Positions 52,920 to 64,000 of a stretch of 64,000 bases of DNA are shown one piece after another. A program made the position numbers and the translations under genes. The DNA is from Darksidea phi (Eukaryota > Ascomycota > Dothideomycetes > Pleosporales > Lentitheciaceae). The notes beneath the pieces were generated by a model. The model did not search any database. It saw nothing but the letters and a program-made list of their open reading frames with translations, and was not told the DNA's origin. Each line of letters starts with the position of its first letter. The first letter of the stretch is position 1. The DNA lies in the NCBI GenBank assembly GCA_030770425.1, contig JASJFT010000164.1:1-64000 (forward strand), read 5' to 3'.

Positions 52920-55900
52920 ATGGACGAAGAAAAGACATCAAGCTTCGTACACCTCAGTACCTCGAGCTCCCAGTCAAATATTTTCTCACGCCCCGATTTA
53001 GACCCGACAAGCAGTTTCTTTAACCCAACAGCCTGGTTCAAGCAGCTCGCCAACCTGAAAAATGGCAACGACACCTCATACAAATTGAAGCGCGGCGGTT
53101 ACCTGTTCACCAACCTCGATGTATACGGCACACTGGAAACGCACGATTATCTCAGCACCTTTGGCAACGCACCTATTCGCCTCGTAAGATCTATAGGCAA
53201 ATTGCTGGGGAGAAAAAGCACAACAGAAGTAAAGATCCTAGACTCCTTCGAAGGCTTCGTCAGCAATGGAGAAATGCTAGCGGTCCTTGGAAGGCCAGGT
53301 AGCGGTTGCACTACGCTGTTAAAAGCATTGGCTGGAGAAACGAAGGGCCTTAGGCTTGGGCATGATTCGGAAATTCTGTATCAAGGTATGCGTTTCGACT
53401 GCCTCCACACCTAGAGAGCAGGGGATTCTTAACTCGTATCAGGAATATATCCCAAAACTATGAAAACGGAATTCCGCGGCGAGTGCATCTACACAGCAGA
53501 AATTGATGTCCACTTCGCAGAGTTGACAGTGTTGGAAACACTACAGTTTGCAGCAGCATGCCGCGCACCGAAGAATCTTCTACCAGGGATGCCAGCTAAA
53601 GCTTATATCGAACACATCACGAATGTCATGCTCTCCATGTTCAAGCTGCAAGGAGCCAAAAATACTCCCGTTGGCGATGCCATGATTCGTGGAGTAAGTG
53701 GAGGGGAAAAGAAGCGCGTTAGTATTGCTGAAGCGTTCATGTCTCTTGCGCCAATACAGTTCTGGGATAATAGTACGCGAGGGCTCGATAGCGCAACTGC
53801 GCTTGATTGCGTTCTTAACTTTCAAACATTCAGTCAAACCAGCAGCGCTACGACCACCGTCAGTCTATACCAGGCATCGCAAGACATATTGGACTGCTTT
53901 GATAAAGTCACTGTCCTCTATGAAGGGACCCAGATTTTCTTCGGCACTTGGCGGGACGCACTCGAGTATTTTCATGGCCTAGGTTTTGAACGCCCTTCCC
54001 GACTTACAACAGGGGATTTCCTTACCGCCCTGACAAATCCCCAGGAAGCTAGGCTGCTAGTGAGACCTGACTGTGTTGGAAGGGTCCCCAACACTGCAAA
54101 TGATTTTGCATGCGCATGGCAGCGAAGCATCGAACGCCAGAAAATTCTTCAGCAAATGAGCCAACTTCGGGATGAGTTTCTCAGTGGCTACAATGGTCTA
54201 GAAGAGTACCGCCAGGCAAGAGCCCTAGAGAAGCACTCGCGCGTGTAAGCCATCACTTACTTCCTCTATCAGATTCGTGTTACTAACGTGACGTGACGCA
54301 GCCTGACATCCTCGCCGTACACAGTCCCACTCTCAGCGCAGGTCCAGTTATGCTTAACGCGAGGATTACGGAGGCTCCGAAACAACATCGCCGTCCCTAT
54401 TTCGTACGTGGTTGGAAATGTCATTATGGCTATCGTTGTCGGCAGCGTCTTCCTCAACCTTGGGGAAAATGCAGACGGCGTGACCCAGCGAACAATCCTC
54501 CTTTTCTTTGCCATCTTGATTAACGCTTTCATGAGCGCGGCAGAGGTAGAATATCTAGCGAGACGATTCCTCAGTTGTTTGGGCTAAGTAGTTGCATAGG
54601 TCTTGACCGTTTGGGATCAACGGCCCATCGTCGAAAAGCAGACTAGACATGCTCTCTACCATCCTGTTGCGGAGGCCGTTTCTGCAATTATCTGCGATTT
54701 CCCGGCGAAACTATCAGCATCTATACTTTTCAATATCGTTCTCTACTTTATGGCCAACCTGCGGCGGACCCCTCAAAGTTTCTTCACCTTCTGGTTCTTC
54801 ACATTCGTCTGCCAAATGGCGATGTCCATGTTCTATAGATGCGACGGCTCGATCCATCGGACGCTTGAAGCCAGTATGGTACCAATTGGCGTACTTATCA
54901 TGCTTGCCATCATTTATACTGGATTTGTCATTCCTATACCGTATATGAAGCCCTGGCTTTCGTGGTTTCGCCATATTAATCCAGTTTCGTACGCCTTTGA
55001 GAGTCTCATGATTAATGAGGTAAGCGCGAGATTTCTCATGAAAAACCTGAAGCTTGGCTTACCCCCACACTAGTTTCACGGACGCGAATTCGATTGCATT
55101 CGTTTCATTCCCGATGGACCTTCGTATGCCAGTCTACCAGATTATTTCAAAACCTGTGTGGCTACTGCTATCGGACCGGGATCGCGACTTCTCGATGGAG
55201 ACGACTACATATATAACGTGTACAGATACGGCTATACCCATCTTTGGAGGCAAGTTTTTCATTTCGAGCAGCACGCACTGTCAAAACTATCCGCACCGCG
55301 GACAGCGTTGGCGTGTACACTAGACGACACCTATCCAGAATGTCCCAATGCAGTGCATACTGACAATAGTAGGAATCTCGGCATTTTGTTTGCATTTACA
55401 ATCTTCTTCTGTGCGCTTCATCTTTGGTCTAGCGAGTTCGTCGAGACACAAAAGCCTAGAGGAGATATGTTACTTTTCCCGCGTAAAAAAGGTCCGCCGA
55501 AGCCACAGAATGATGTGGAGTTCAACTCGCAGCCCCCCGCTCAGCCTACAACTGAAACGCGCATATATTCGGATGCAGGTCTGGTCAAGCACAAGTCAAC
55601 CCTGCACTGGGAAAACGTGTGTTTCCAGGTCCCATTGGGTAAAGGAGAAGAGAAAAGCATTCTCAACGAAATCGATGGATGGGTGAAGCCTGGCACATTG
55701 ATCGCTCTTATGGGCGCCACTGGCGCGGGCAAAACAAGCTTACTCGATGTCATTGCTCAGCGCACAACTCAGGGAAATATCACTGGCGAAATTATGGTTG
55801 ATGGCCAACCACGCAGCACAAGTTTCCAACGCTCCACAGGGTACGCACAACAGAATGACATCCATCTTCGCACAGCCACGGTTCGAGAAGCGCTACATTT

Positions 55901-57575
55901 TAGTGCGCTGCTTAGACAACCAATGGAGATCCCAAAGGCTTCCAAACTTGCCTACGCCGAGAACATACTCGACCTTTTAGGGATGAAGTCATACGCGGAC
56001 GCAGTGGTTGGCGTACCGGGGGACGGCTTGAGTCCTGAACAACGAAAGCGGCTAACTATTGCAGTAGAATTAGCGGGTCGCCCCACTAGTTCACTGTTCC
56101 TTGACGAACCAACCTCGGGCTTGGACAGCCAGACAGCGTTCATTATCTGCGACTTGCTTCGCGATCTCGCTCACCGGAGCGGACAAGCGATCATGTGTAC
56201 AATCCATCAACCATCGGCCACACTCCTCGGAATGTTCGACCAACTACTCCTTATCGACAAGGGGAGAACAATTTACTTTGGTGCTCTCGGTCAGGACATG
56301 AGTCAAATGGTCCAGTATTTCCAGAGCAAAGGGGCGCGGAGTTGTCGTCCGGGAGAGAATCCTGCCGAATGGGTCATGGATATCATTGGCGCGTCACCTG
56401 GCTCCTCTGACAAGTCTATCGACTGGCAAGAATGCTGGAGATATTCCGAGGAAATAAAATACGTCAGAAGGCATTTGGGTCAAATGAAGCAAGAATTGAC
56501 GCAGCAAGAAGAGGCCGAAACATTGAGCGGCGAATATGCAACACCGTTCTGGATGCAGCTCACAGTCCTTACACGCAGAACTTTCGTGGAGTACTGGCGG
56601 ACACCTGCAGCAATTTACGCAAAGCTAATGTTCTATTTGGCGGCTTCTTTCATGATAGGAGTGTCATGCTTCCGGTCTCCGAACTCGCTCCAAGGTCTAC
56701 AAAACCAGTTGTTCTCGATCTTCCTAATGTTCACGACATTCAGCAATATCCTACAGCAGATCGCGCCACAATTTGCCGCCCGAAGAGCTCTCTTCGAAGC
56801 TCGCGAATATCCCTCGAAAATCTTCTCCTGGGCTGCCTTTATCTCTGCGAGCATTGCTGTTGAGGCGGCATGGCAGATATTGTTCGCAACAGTATCCTTC
56901 GCACTATTTTATTATCTAACCGGCATGAACTTAAACGCTACTGATTCTAGTGGCGATGAGAGGGCGGTTTTGATGTTTCTCTTCTTCGCTGCCTTCTTCC
57001 TCTTCACGCAGTCACTATCCCATCTTCTCGCCGTGGCAATCGAAGTCCCCCAGACGGCCGTCAACATAGGAAACCCAATATTCTACCTCACTATTATCTT
57101 CTGCGGCGTCTTGGTCCCTAAAGACTCTCTACCGCGATTTTGGATATTCATGTACAAAGTCTCACCCCTAACATATCTCATGCGCGGCATGTTCGCAGTC
57201 GGTGTTGCTGGGCAACCCGTAAATTGCAGTCCATCCGAGCTCATCTACATTCCGCCGTATAATCGCTCATGGCCCCCTCGCCCTCCGGACAACAAAACTT
57301 GCGGAGAGTGGTTTGGCGACTTTTTAACCTCATTTGGAGGAGCGGTATTGAATCCAGAGGCTAGAGAGCAGTGTGAATACTGTCCGATGAAAGACACTGA
57401 CCAGTTCCTTGCTATCTTTGGCATGGAGTATGGAGAGCGATGGCGAGACTTTGGGATTGTTATGGTGTATATTGTTTTCAATTGGGCAGCTACTTTTGGG
57501 TTGTACTGGTTAGTCAGGATTCCCAAGAAGCAAAGGCCACGCTCGAAGGGTGAAAATGAGGAGATTACGGTGTAG
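52920..57575 (+). CDS. Full-size ABCG (PDR-type) multidrug exporter
   Basis: Five exons, 52920-53385, 53443-54244, 54302-54545, 54600-55019 and 55074-57575, give 1,477 aa; introns are 54-57 bp. Layout is (NBD-TMD)x2. NBD1: Walker [10 protein letters not shown], signature [14 protein letters not shown], Walker B-like [17 protein letters not shown]2: Walker [13 protein letters not shown], signature [12 protein letters not shown], Walker [13 protein letters not shown]. These are the asymmetric degenerate sites usual in fungal PDR pumps. Each NBD is followed by about six helices, with an extracellular loop rich in Cys/Pro before the final helix. It likely exports the product of cluster B or gives drug resistance at the plasma membrane. 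It diverges from the P450. The terminal segment is basic. Apparently intact. Confidence 0.92.
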
Positions 57576-58252
57576 GAACACTTTAGAGTAGCGTCCTCTA
57601 CCTTCGATAATTTCGCTTGATTCGAGCGCTTATGGAACATGCTGCTTTACCAAGTGTGCATCTAGTATATCAGCCTTGGGACTCATACAAGCACGACTCA
57701 AAGTCCGCTCCATCTCATCGCAAACCCGACACGAGCATTTCAGAGATTGCATATGCTAATTCTTTTTGGCTCTGCATCCCGCCTCCGTGACCGATGAGGT
57801 GAGCTGCGCCGCAAGGCTAGGCAGCAGATCCAGTTAGGCGTTAAGCGATTGGTGAGACCACGCCGAGTGCATGCGGCACCGCTCGTTCGCCGCAATCAAT
57901 ATCTGGTAATTACGAGGGGATCATGAACGGGCGATACTGCGCGTTTGACCGAGCGCCACCGAGTGCTCACGCTATGCCATATTCTAAATAAACTACATAC
58001 AAAATAACATTCTATTTACCGTCTATATCTGACCGCGCGTTCCTTGTCGCTGAGCCGACGGAATTTGGTACATGCACGGGCCAAGCCCCGCCAAACCGCT
58101 GTGTCGCCCGTTCATGATCCTCCCTTGTATATCCCGCCCCACTCATGCCGCTTCTGCACTGTTAACCCTGAGCAGCTCTGCACGCTGCCAAATGAGGCGC
58201 AGGTGAACCTTCACCCCACTGTCAATCTCTTAGCCCCCAGAAATCGTGCACC
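57576..58252. other. Intergenic region between convergent genes
   Basis: Shared 3' flank of the ABCG and dehydrogenase genes. No gene, repeat or RNA recognised. Confidence 0.5.
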
Positions 58253-59425
58253 TCATTGCCAGCGAATCGCATCTCTGTTAGCCGACTTCGTTTCTTTCTT
58301 CTGAAACCACGCCACAGACCTCTTTATTCCCTCTTCAGTGTCACAAACCGGCCGATATCCAAGCCTATTCTTTGCCTTCTCCACCGAGAACCGGCAGCCT
58401 GCTTTGATGAATTCTAAGTGATGGCGGCTAAGCTTTAGCTCATGCGCCCCAGTGTTGAGGAACTTGCGTATAGATTCACCAGCCGAAACTGCTGGAATTA
58501 CAACCCAAAAGGGAAGCTGAATGATCCTCGGATTTTTGGTAGAAGTGAGGTATTCGTCGCCGGCGGCGATCCAAACCTTGCGCGAAAACTCCCAGAAGCG
58601 CATTGGAGAGTCGTCCGTGACGAAGAAGGCTTCACCGTCCGCTTTCGTGTCCACGGACGTATGTTTGCCGTCCAGGAGTGCCTCAGCAGCGAGGACATGA
58701 GCCTGTGCCACGTTCGCGGTGTACACCCATTCGTGCGTCACCTTGTCGGGGCCAATTTGGAATCGGGTTGTTGGGGTATTGACGCACTTCAGCATCTCCC
58801 ATAATGTCTTGAGATCCCGCTCTCCGTACAGTCCCCCGACCCGGAGCGATGTTGTCAGGAGTTGGCCCCGATAGTCGGTAACGTTGTTGTCGGCTTTCCT
58901 TCCCGTGTTTGCCGCAAGGACGAGAGCATCGGCAGCCCCTTTTGTGCGACCATAGGCGCTTATGCCAGTTCCAGAGTCGAGGCCGTTCAGTTTGACATCT
59001 TCCTCTGTATGCGTCTTTGAAGATAATCCGGATGTGTCCAACACAGCTTCCACTGAACTTGTGTAGATCAACGCCTGAACTGTAGGATGCTCTGTAGCCT
59101 GTCGAACGAGCTCCTTCGTCGCAACGTAGTTGATTTTATGTTGAACCTCAAACGGTGCAAAGGGTCCTGGGGAAACGGTGTGAATGATAATGGTCGGTTG
59201 CGTTTCTTTTAGGAGACGCTCGACTTGTGTCGTATCGGTGATGTCGCAGACGTGGTATTCAACACCTTCGCAGGAGTGTTGATTTATTTTGTGACTGTGG
59301 TACGTCGCAACGACTTTTCGACATCGTGGGTTCTTCGCTAACTCTTCGACCAAGAACGATCCCACGATCCCTGCTCCTCCGGTTACAAGAGCTATTCCTA
59401 GGAATTTTTCGTCGTCTGAGGCCAT
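58253..59425 (-). CDS. NAD(P)-dependent 3beta-HSD/epimerase-type dehydrogenase
   Basis: Intronless 390-aa frame; ATG 59425 (MASDDEKFLG) is chosen since the longer frame begins with a non-ATG codon and its extra residues do not fit the fold. Rossmann start ALVTGGAGIVGSFLVEEL, catalytic-type Ser/Tyr region YTSSVEAV and YGRTKGAAD (YxxxK), followed by RVGGLYG and WVYTANVAQAH, all typical of sterol-4-alpha-carboxylate-3-dehydrogenase-like extended SDRs. It probably oxidises or reduces a hydroxyl/ketone on a sterol- or terpenoid-like ring, or sugar-type substrate. A hydrophobic stretch near residue 315 (LPFWVVIPAV) may associate with the ER membrane. It lies divergent to the PTH11-like gene in cluster B. 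Confidence 0.88.
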   Translation of the reverse strand: MASDDEKFLGIALVTGGAGIVGSFLVEELAKNPRCRKVVATYHSHKINQHSCEGVEYHVCDITDTTQVERLLKETQPTIIIHTVSPGPFAPFEVQHKINYVATKELVRQATEHPTVQALIYTSSVEAVLDTSGLSSKTHTEEDVKLNGLDSGTGISAYGRTKGAADALVLAANTGRKADNNVTDYRGQLLTTSLRVGGLYGERDLKTLWEMLKCVNTPTTRFQIGPDKVTHEWVYTANVAQAHVLAAEALLDGKHTSVDTKADGEAFFVTDDSPMRFWEFSRKVWIAAGDEYLTSTKNPRIIQLPFWVVIPAVSAGESIRKFLNTGAHELKLSRHHLEFIKAGCRFSVEKAKNRLGYRPVCDTEEGIKRSVAWFQKKETKSANRDAIRWQ

Positions 59426-60481
59426 TGCTAAAAGTAAAGCTATTGCCCAGCAGAACGAACGAGCTGATGAAATGCGCAATGAATAGAATGCACAGTGTAA
59501 GAAATACAATTGAAGATGGGAGCTAATACTGTTTCGCTCAACACTCTGCAAACTTTGATCGAAGAAGGATATGGCCAAGGAACTGTGACGCGTAAAATGC
59601 GTCTTAGCCCTCCCATATCGACTTTACCCGGGGTCAAACCCCGAAATAATAACGGCGGGGTTATTGCAAATTTCGTGGGCCTCTAATTCGTACTTGCGAC
59701 AGGTTCGCTACAGTGTAACCGCTAGCTCGGCGTCTCACGCACCTAAGCTAGTTAAAATACCGCGGCTTGTTCCGCATGATTCGTATTCACGCACCCTCGG
59801 CCAACGATAAACACTCATGCGTGTCGGGGAGTACAATTATAGTGCCAAGGATGTAAGGCAAACGGTAAGCCGCGTGCCCCATTGAGCTTCTTTGAAGGGC
59901 TAATTGTCTCTTTTACTGCACTCGACGTCCGCCAAAGTCTTCCCTGAAGAGAAGTCAGATATTTTAGTATGAACGTTCATCGGCAATTTATCTTGTTCAC
60001 ATCGACCGAGGCCGATGTTTATCGGATGGTGGTTGAGCGCTTGCTTTACGCCTCGATTGGCTCTCCACGGCTCGGTCTTATCTGGACGCCTTTCCATGTA
60101 GGGATGGTGCTCTCGGGGACCAAGAAACTGCAAGGTGTAAGATATGAAACGGGGCGAAGCCTAATCGGTCTCTGGATATTGGGCTGTTCGCGCCCTGGGA
60201 TTTCTCGAATCACCACCAAGCTATGGGTACAATTCTGCTGCGGGAAGCGCTGATGCAACGTGGGACAAGCAGTAGATTCCCGAAAGCCCACACTCTCGAC
60301 TTTGGCAGGGATACAGCGCTCAGGTGGGGTTTCCCTTTTAAGATTCCCATCTGACGGACGCTGGCATAGAATTCTTCTTCTCTCACCTGCCTTTTCGTCC
60401 GCGTCCTTTCTCTTTCGACAGGGCAGCCCTTCCCTCATCCTCTGCTCCAAACCTCTCAGTCGCCGGGAACCCTCTGTGAAC
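59426..60481. promoter_or_regulatory. Divergent intergenic region
   Basis: 1.06 kb between the dehydrogenase and PTH11-like start codons. The frames inside are short or lack motifs. A small cluster of pyrimidine-rich sequence precedes ATG 60482. Confidence 0.35.
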
Positions 60482-61729
60482 ATGAACCCTGCTGTCTTCG
60501 CCAATATTCCACTCGCCCCGCCACCACCGGGGCAGAAGTCCGATTTCGATGCTCCTGCCCATGATGCCAGGACATTATGGGTGCTCTCGATTCTCTCGGT
60601 CACGATGGCTTTCATGTTTGTTGTCATCCGACTCTATGTCAAGCGCTTCATATCCCGACAGAGCATATCGTGGGACGATGGTAAGGATTGCTCGAAGCCC
60701 TCTTCATAGATTCTCTCAAGTAGAGCTTACAAGTTGTCCAGGAGCTTGCATGGTAGCATTGACCGCAGCCATTACTCATACCTGCGTGATCATAAAGGAA
60801 CTCGATTATGGGTTGGGAAAGAAGATGTGGAATGTGCGCGCGCTATCGTTCACTCGCGATAGACTTGTGGCAAGTCGAGGATGATCCACATTTACTACAA
60901 CAAGATCAACTAACGGGACTAGTCAATGACCTCGGCCAACTTCATCATCGCATTCAATATGCTCTTCGTCCGTCTGTCCGTTCTAGCGCTATATCAGCGA
61001 CTTTTTGGGGTGTACGAAACCTCGAGGAAACTTATATACCTCGGGTACGCCATCTCAGTGCTGATAGCTCTGCCTGAGATGGGAGTCGCAATTGGTCGGA
61101 TGGTCAAGTGCTCCGAGCCCACTTCGGCCCTTACGGTCCATTACTGCTCTACGTCAAGCATCAGCAGCGCAGTTACTACTTTCGCCGTTACGGGGGTAGT
61201 TACGGATATTTTCATCTACTCGATTGCGTTTGCAAGACTGAGGCTGCTCCACGTTAAGAGGAACAAGAAGATTCAGCTTGTAGTTGTCTTCTCTGCCGGT
61301 CTTATGTACGTTGGCTTCAGAACATTTCCTCTCCGGTTGTTCAATGACAGAAGCTAACGAGTCGGTAACAGTGCTTTGGTCTTTGGCGTGGCCAATATGA
61401 TATTCGTCGCCATTCACTTCTACACCAAGGACCAACTTTGGTATGCCCTGTGGGTAGCCATCTGCAAATTGCTCGAGGCCAACATCGCATTGACCTGCGC
61501 CTGTGCCACTTTCGTGCCCGCATTCTGGACGAACGGGAAGCAAATGTTCTCGTCAATCGGCTCCTTCCGCTCTCGGTCGCAGAATCTGTCATTGGACAAA
61601 AGCGCTGATACTCCGAAGTCTGTCTTTCGAAGGCATGAGTCGGACGATGCATTAGTAGATACAGCAGGCCCGGAAATGGGCAGGGTCAGCGAGACGGAAG
61701 CGGCGCATTCAGAGGAGCGGGTGATTTGA
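60482..61729 (+). CDS. PTH11/SAT4-like seven-helix membrane protein
   Basis: Four exons, 60482-60680, 60742-60866, 60923-61305 and 61372-61729, give 354 aa. The second junction is the least certain: a weak GTGGCA donor was chosen because it keeps frame and precedes a perfect CTAAC branch. Seven hydrophobic helices can be traced, with VVIRLYVKRFISRQSISWDD after helix 1, FVRLSVLALYQRLFG in the middle and a final polar tail. This is the same family as the gene at 28191, but only distantly alike. No CFEM domain. Such proteins are frequent next to metabolite genes; function is unproven. It stands between two 3beta-HSD-like dehydrogenase genes. Confidence 0.75.
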
Positions 61730-62168
61730 ACGTGCACAGTGGGTTCCGAGAGGGTGGAATGTGTTAACGTAGAAAACCATACTCTACACGCTGTAAATAG
61801 ACCATGCTTTACGACTGCGAACAAACTACGGAATTCAATGAAGCCCTTCTAAATTATTAGCGCAATATGCATGCACTGTGCCAGATTTCCTGCCCTGCCT
61901 CCCAGCCCCCTCGTAGTGCGGCAGCAGTATTGTTGCTGTGGCCCCCAACCATCAGCCTAACCCCTGTCTTAGCTGCGGGGCCACGGAGCTGTTGAACCCC
62001 GCAGGCTAGTACAATATTAGCCTAACCCCCTGTCTTAGCTGCGGGGGCCACTCCGCTGCAAAGCTGCCTAACGGCGTGGGCGGCGCGTTATTTCACCGAG
62101 TTGGACAAGGTCCGTGCTCCTCCGAACACGAACATTCAACAAAAGAGGCTCAAAACTTCGCATCCGGC
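61730..62168. other. Spacer with direct repeat
   Basis: Holds the imperfect direct repeat at 61954-62051 and the promoter of the following dehydrogenase. No gene. Confidence 0.5.
61954..62051. repeat. Imperfect direct repeat, two units of about 31-33 bp
   Basis: AGCCTAACCCCTGTCTTAGC then TGCGGGGCCAC occurs at 61954-61984 and again, with two extra bases, at 62019-62051. In copy 1 the CTGCGGGG block faces CCCCGCAG at 61997-62004, giving a possible 8-bp hairpin. Confidence 0.85.
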
Positions 62169-63380
62169 ATGTCGTCCCTCTCTGCTAGTCTCGTTCAACC
62201 ATACTTCGCAACAATGAGTCGCAGCGACACCTCTGATCTCGGAGCCGTCATCGTCATTGGCGGCTGCGGCCTTCTCGGCCGCCACATTGTCAACTTCCTT
62301 CTCGAGAATGGTACGCCTGCGAAGGATATCACCGTCTTCGATATCTCCACCAAGAACAATCGCTTTCCCGATGTGACGTACATCGCGGGCGACCTGGGTT
62401 CCAAAGACCATGTGGCCGCAGCATTCGACAAAGCCAAACCCAACGTCATCATCAATGTCGCGTCGCCAGACGCAATGACACCAGGCGAGGATATATTTTG
62501 GCGCTGCAACGTCACAGGCGTCCAAAACATCGTCGAGTGTGCGCAGGAGCGCGGCATCCGTGTCTTCGTTCACTCTTCGAGCTCCGAAGTCGTTCAGGAC
62601 GGCTACTACGACATCCATTACGCTACCGAGGAATGGCCTGTGCTTGAAAATCCCGTCAATGGTAGTATCTACGCGAAGACGAAAGCCGTCGGCGAAGGTA
62701 TTGTTCTGAGAGCCAATCGCCAGAAGGGTCTCCTCACCACGGCCGTTCGCGGAACCACGCTTTTCGGCGAAGGCGATATGGTCCTCACGAGACATTTCCT
62801 GGAGCTGGCAAGGTCGGGAAGAATCAAGTTTCAGGTCGGAGCTGGGAAGAATATGTATGACTTTATCTACGCCGGAAATTGCGCTGAAGGCCACATCCAG
62901 GCAGCCCAGGTTGGTTCTCTGCTCACCAGCAAATCCGCATAGACAATACAACTCGCTAACTCAAACTAGGCGTTACTGAAAGCTGCGCAATCAACAGGGC
63001 CTATCCCCCAAAATAAGCGCGTAGATGGCGAAGCCTTTAACATGAGCAACGGCGATCCATGGTTGTTTTGGGACGTTGCCCGATTTGTCTCCACCGTCGC
63101 TGGATACCCAATCGATGAAAAAGGCGTTTGGAAGATTCCGCTGGGACTTGTGTGCTTCTTCATGGCCATTTGGGAGTGGATGTATTGGATTGCAACATTC
63201 GGAGGCACGCCGCCCGTGACGAGGAGGATGTTGAAGTACACGACGCAAGAGCGGGTTTTCGACATTACGAAGGCGAGAGAGAGGTTTGGGTTCAATCCGA
63301 GGGTGAGCATGGAGGATGGATTGAGGCGCGGCGTGGAATGGCACTTGGAGCGCGAGAAGAAGGAGGGGAAGGCGGCGTAG
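62169..63380 (+). CDS. NAD(P)-dependent 3beta-HSD-like sterol dehydrogenase
   Basis: Two exons, 62169-62909 and 62970-63380 (intron 60 bp, GTTGGT donor, CTAAC branch), give 383 aa. An in-frame ATG at 62214 could be the true start. Rossmann motif VIVIGGCGLLGRHIVNFLL, HSSSSEVV, and active-site YAKTK lie in the expected order, followed by FGEGDMVLTRHF and YDFIYAGNCAEGHI. The C-terminal part has a hydrophobic segment (IPLGLVCFFMAIWEWMYWIATF) for ER membrane association, then DITKARERFGFNPRV, typical of Erg26-like C4-decarboxylases. It could be a diverged sterol C-4 decarboxylase or a tailoring enzyme of cluster B. Intact. Confidence 0.88.
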
Positions 63381-63499
63381 AGTTGTACATATACCTAAGA
63401 GGTAACTATCACGCCTACTTCTACCGGAGGACTTCCGGATTATCATCGGGCCGGCTACGGTCACGTACCGGACCCTATATAGTCCTACGTTCTACTATT

Positions 63500-64000
63500 A
63501 CGTCTTCTTAAGGATTCGTCTTATCTCTATCTAAATATAACTCTTTTACTATTTTAATATTTCTATATCTATCTATTTATATATATTTTATAATTTAAAT
63601 TCTTTTTACTTCTTTTTAAGAACTAGTAGTATAATATTAATACTAAAAGTTAATACTTTAAAAGTTCTTATTAATTATATTATATAATATCTATTTAAAA
63701 TTATTAATATATCTCTTTATATTATTTATTTAAAGAAGAGTATTATATATTATTTAATTTAGATTTATATAATAGAAGTCTCTTTAAAAGATTTATATAA
63801 AATATAATAAAAGTTTATATATAATAAAGGTATTATATTTATATCTTATATATAATAATAGAGCTATAAAGCTATATATAGTACTATTAATTATAAGTAA
63901 TAAGATAATATTTTAAATATTAAGATACTAGATAAGAAATAATATATAATATTAAACTATAATCTATCTAATATAATATAACGATTTAAACCTATATTAT
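63500..64000. repeat. AT-rich RIP-like block at the window edge
   Basis: From about 63500 to the end the sequence is almost only A and T, with abundant TA and no readable family. It resembles 32640-35300 and probably marks the start of another transposon-derived isochore; the transition begins about 120 bp after the dehydrogenase stop. Confidence 0.8.

Noticed and set aside
60046..60627. 193-codon minus-strand frame upstream of the PTH11-like gene
   Set aside because: Runs antisense through the first exon of the PTH11-like gene and has no recognisable domain.
1..64000. tRNA or rRNA genes
   Set aside because: A by-eye look for T-arm and intron-bearing tRNA patterns found none that fold; a covariance-model scan would be needed to be sure.

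Overview
The window is nuclear DNA of a filamentous ascomycete (Pezizomycotina). It has many short introns (45-130 bp) with GT..AG ends and CTAAC/CTGAC-like branch sites. It also carries families typical of these fungi (HET domain, UstYa/DUF3328, PTH11/SAT4-like seven-helix proteins, PDR-type ABCG transporter, NOV-like ATPase) and AT-rich blocks that look like repeat-induced point mutation (RIP) of transposons. Class cannot be fixed from this sequence; Dothideomycetes is a guess. Exon models were built by hand from splice motifs and frame, and each multi-exon model given sums to a whole number of codons.

Layout. 0-9.9 kb: a decayed MFS transporter, a large NOV/sacsin-like ATPase gene (minus) with an in-frame TGA, then a gene-poor stretch with a minisatellite and a second diverged copy of part of the MFS relic region. 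10-20.2 kb: an unknown F-box-like protein, a large probably secreted protein whose 5' end looks broken, a small secreted protein relic, and an intact amino-acid/GABA-type permease.

22.4-31.9 kb: candidate biosynthetic cluster A. A UbiA-superfamily protein diverges from an intronless P450 that lacks the usual I-helix acid/alcohol pair. It is followed by a second intronless P450, a PTH11-like membrane protein and a UstYa-type oxidase with both HxxHC motifs. 32.6-35.4 kb: AT-rich, RIP-like DNA containing a recognisable Fot1/pogo transposase corpse.

36.2-47.2 kb: a self/non-self-like island. It holds a HET-TPR protein with about 17 near-identical repeats, an ankyrin protein with near-identical repeats and a C-terminal membrane segment, a protein kinase fused to a T5orf172 (GIY-YIG-like) domain, and a PD-(D/E)XK-like protein.

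47.6-63.4 kb: candidate cluster B. It contains an alpha/beta hydrolase, a broken conserved gene, a CYP7/8-like P450 with a GC-AG intron diverging from a full-size ABCG exporter, two 3beta-HSD-like NAD(P)-dependent dehydrogenases, and another PTH11-like protein between them. The last 500 bp is again extremely AT-rich. A plausible reading is two metabolic gene groups separated by a transposon graveyard and rapidly evolving recognition genes; whether A and B make one product cannot be told from sequence alone.
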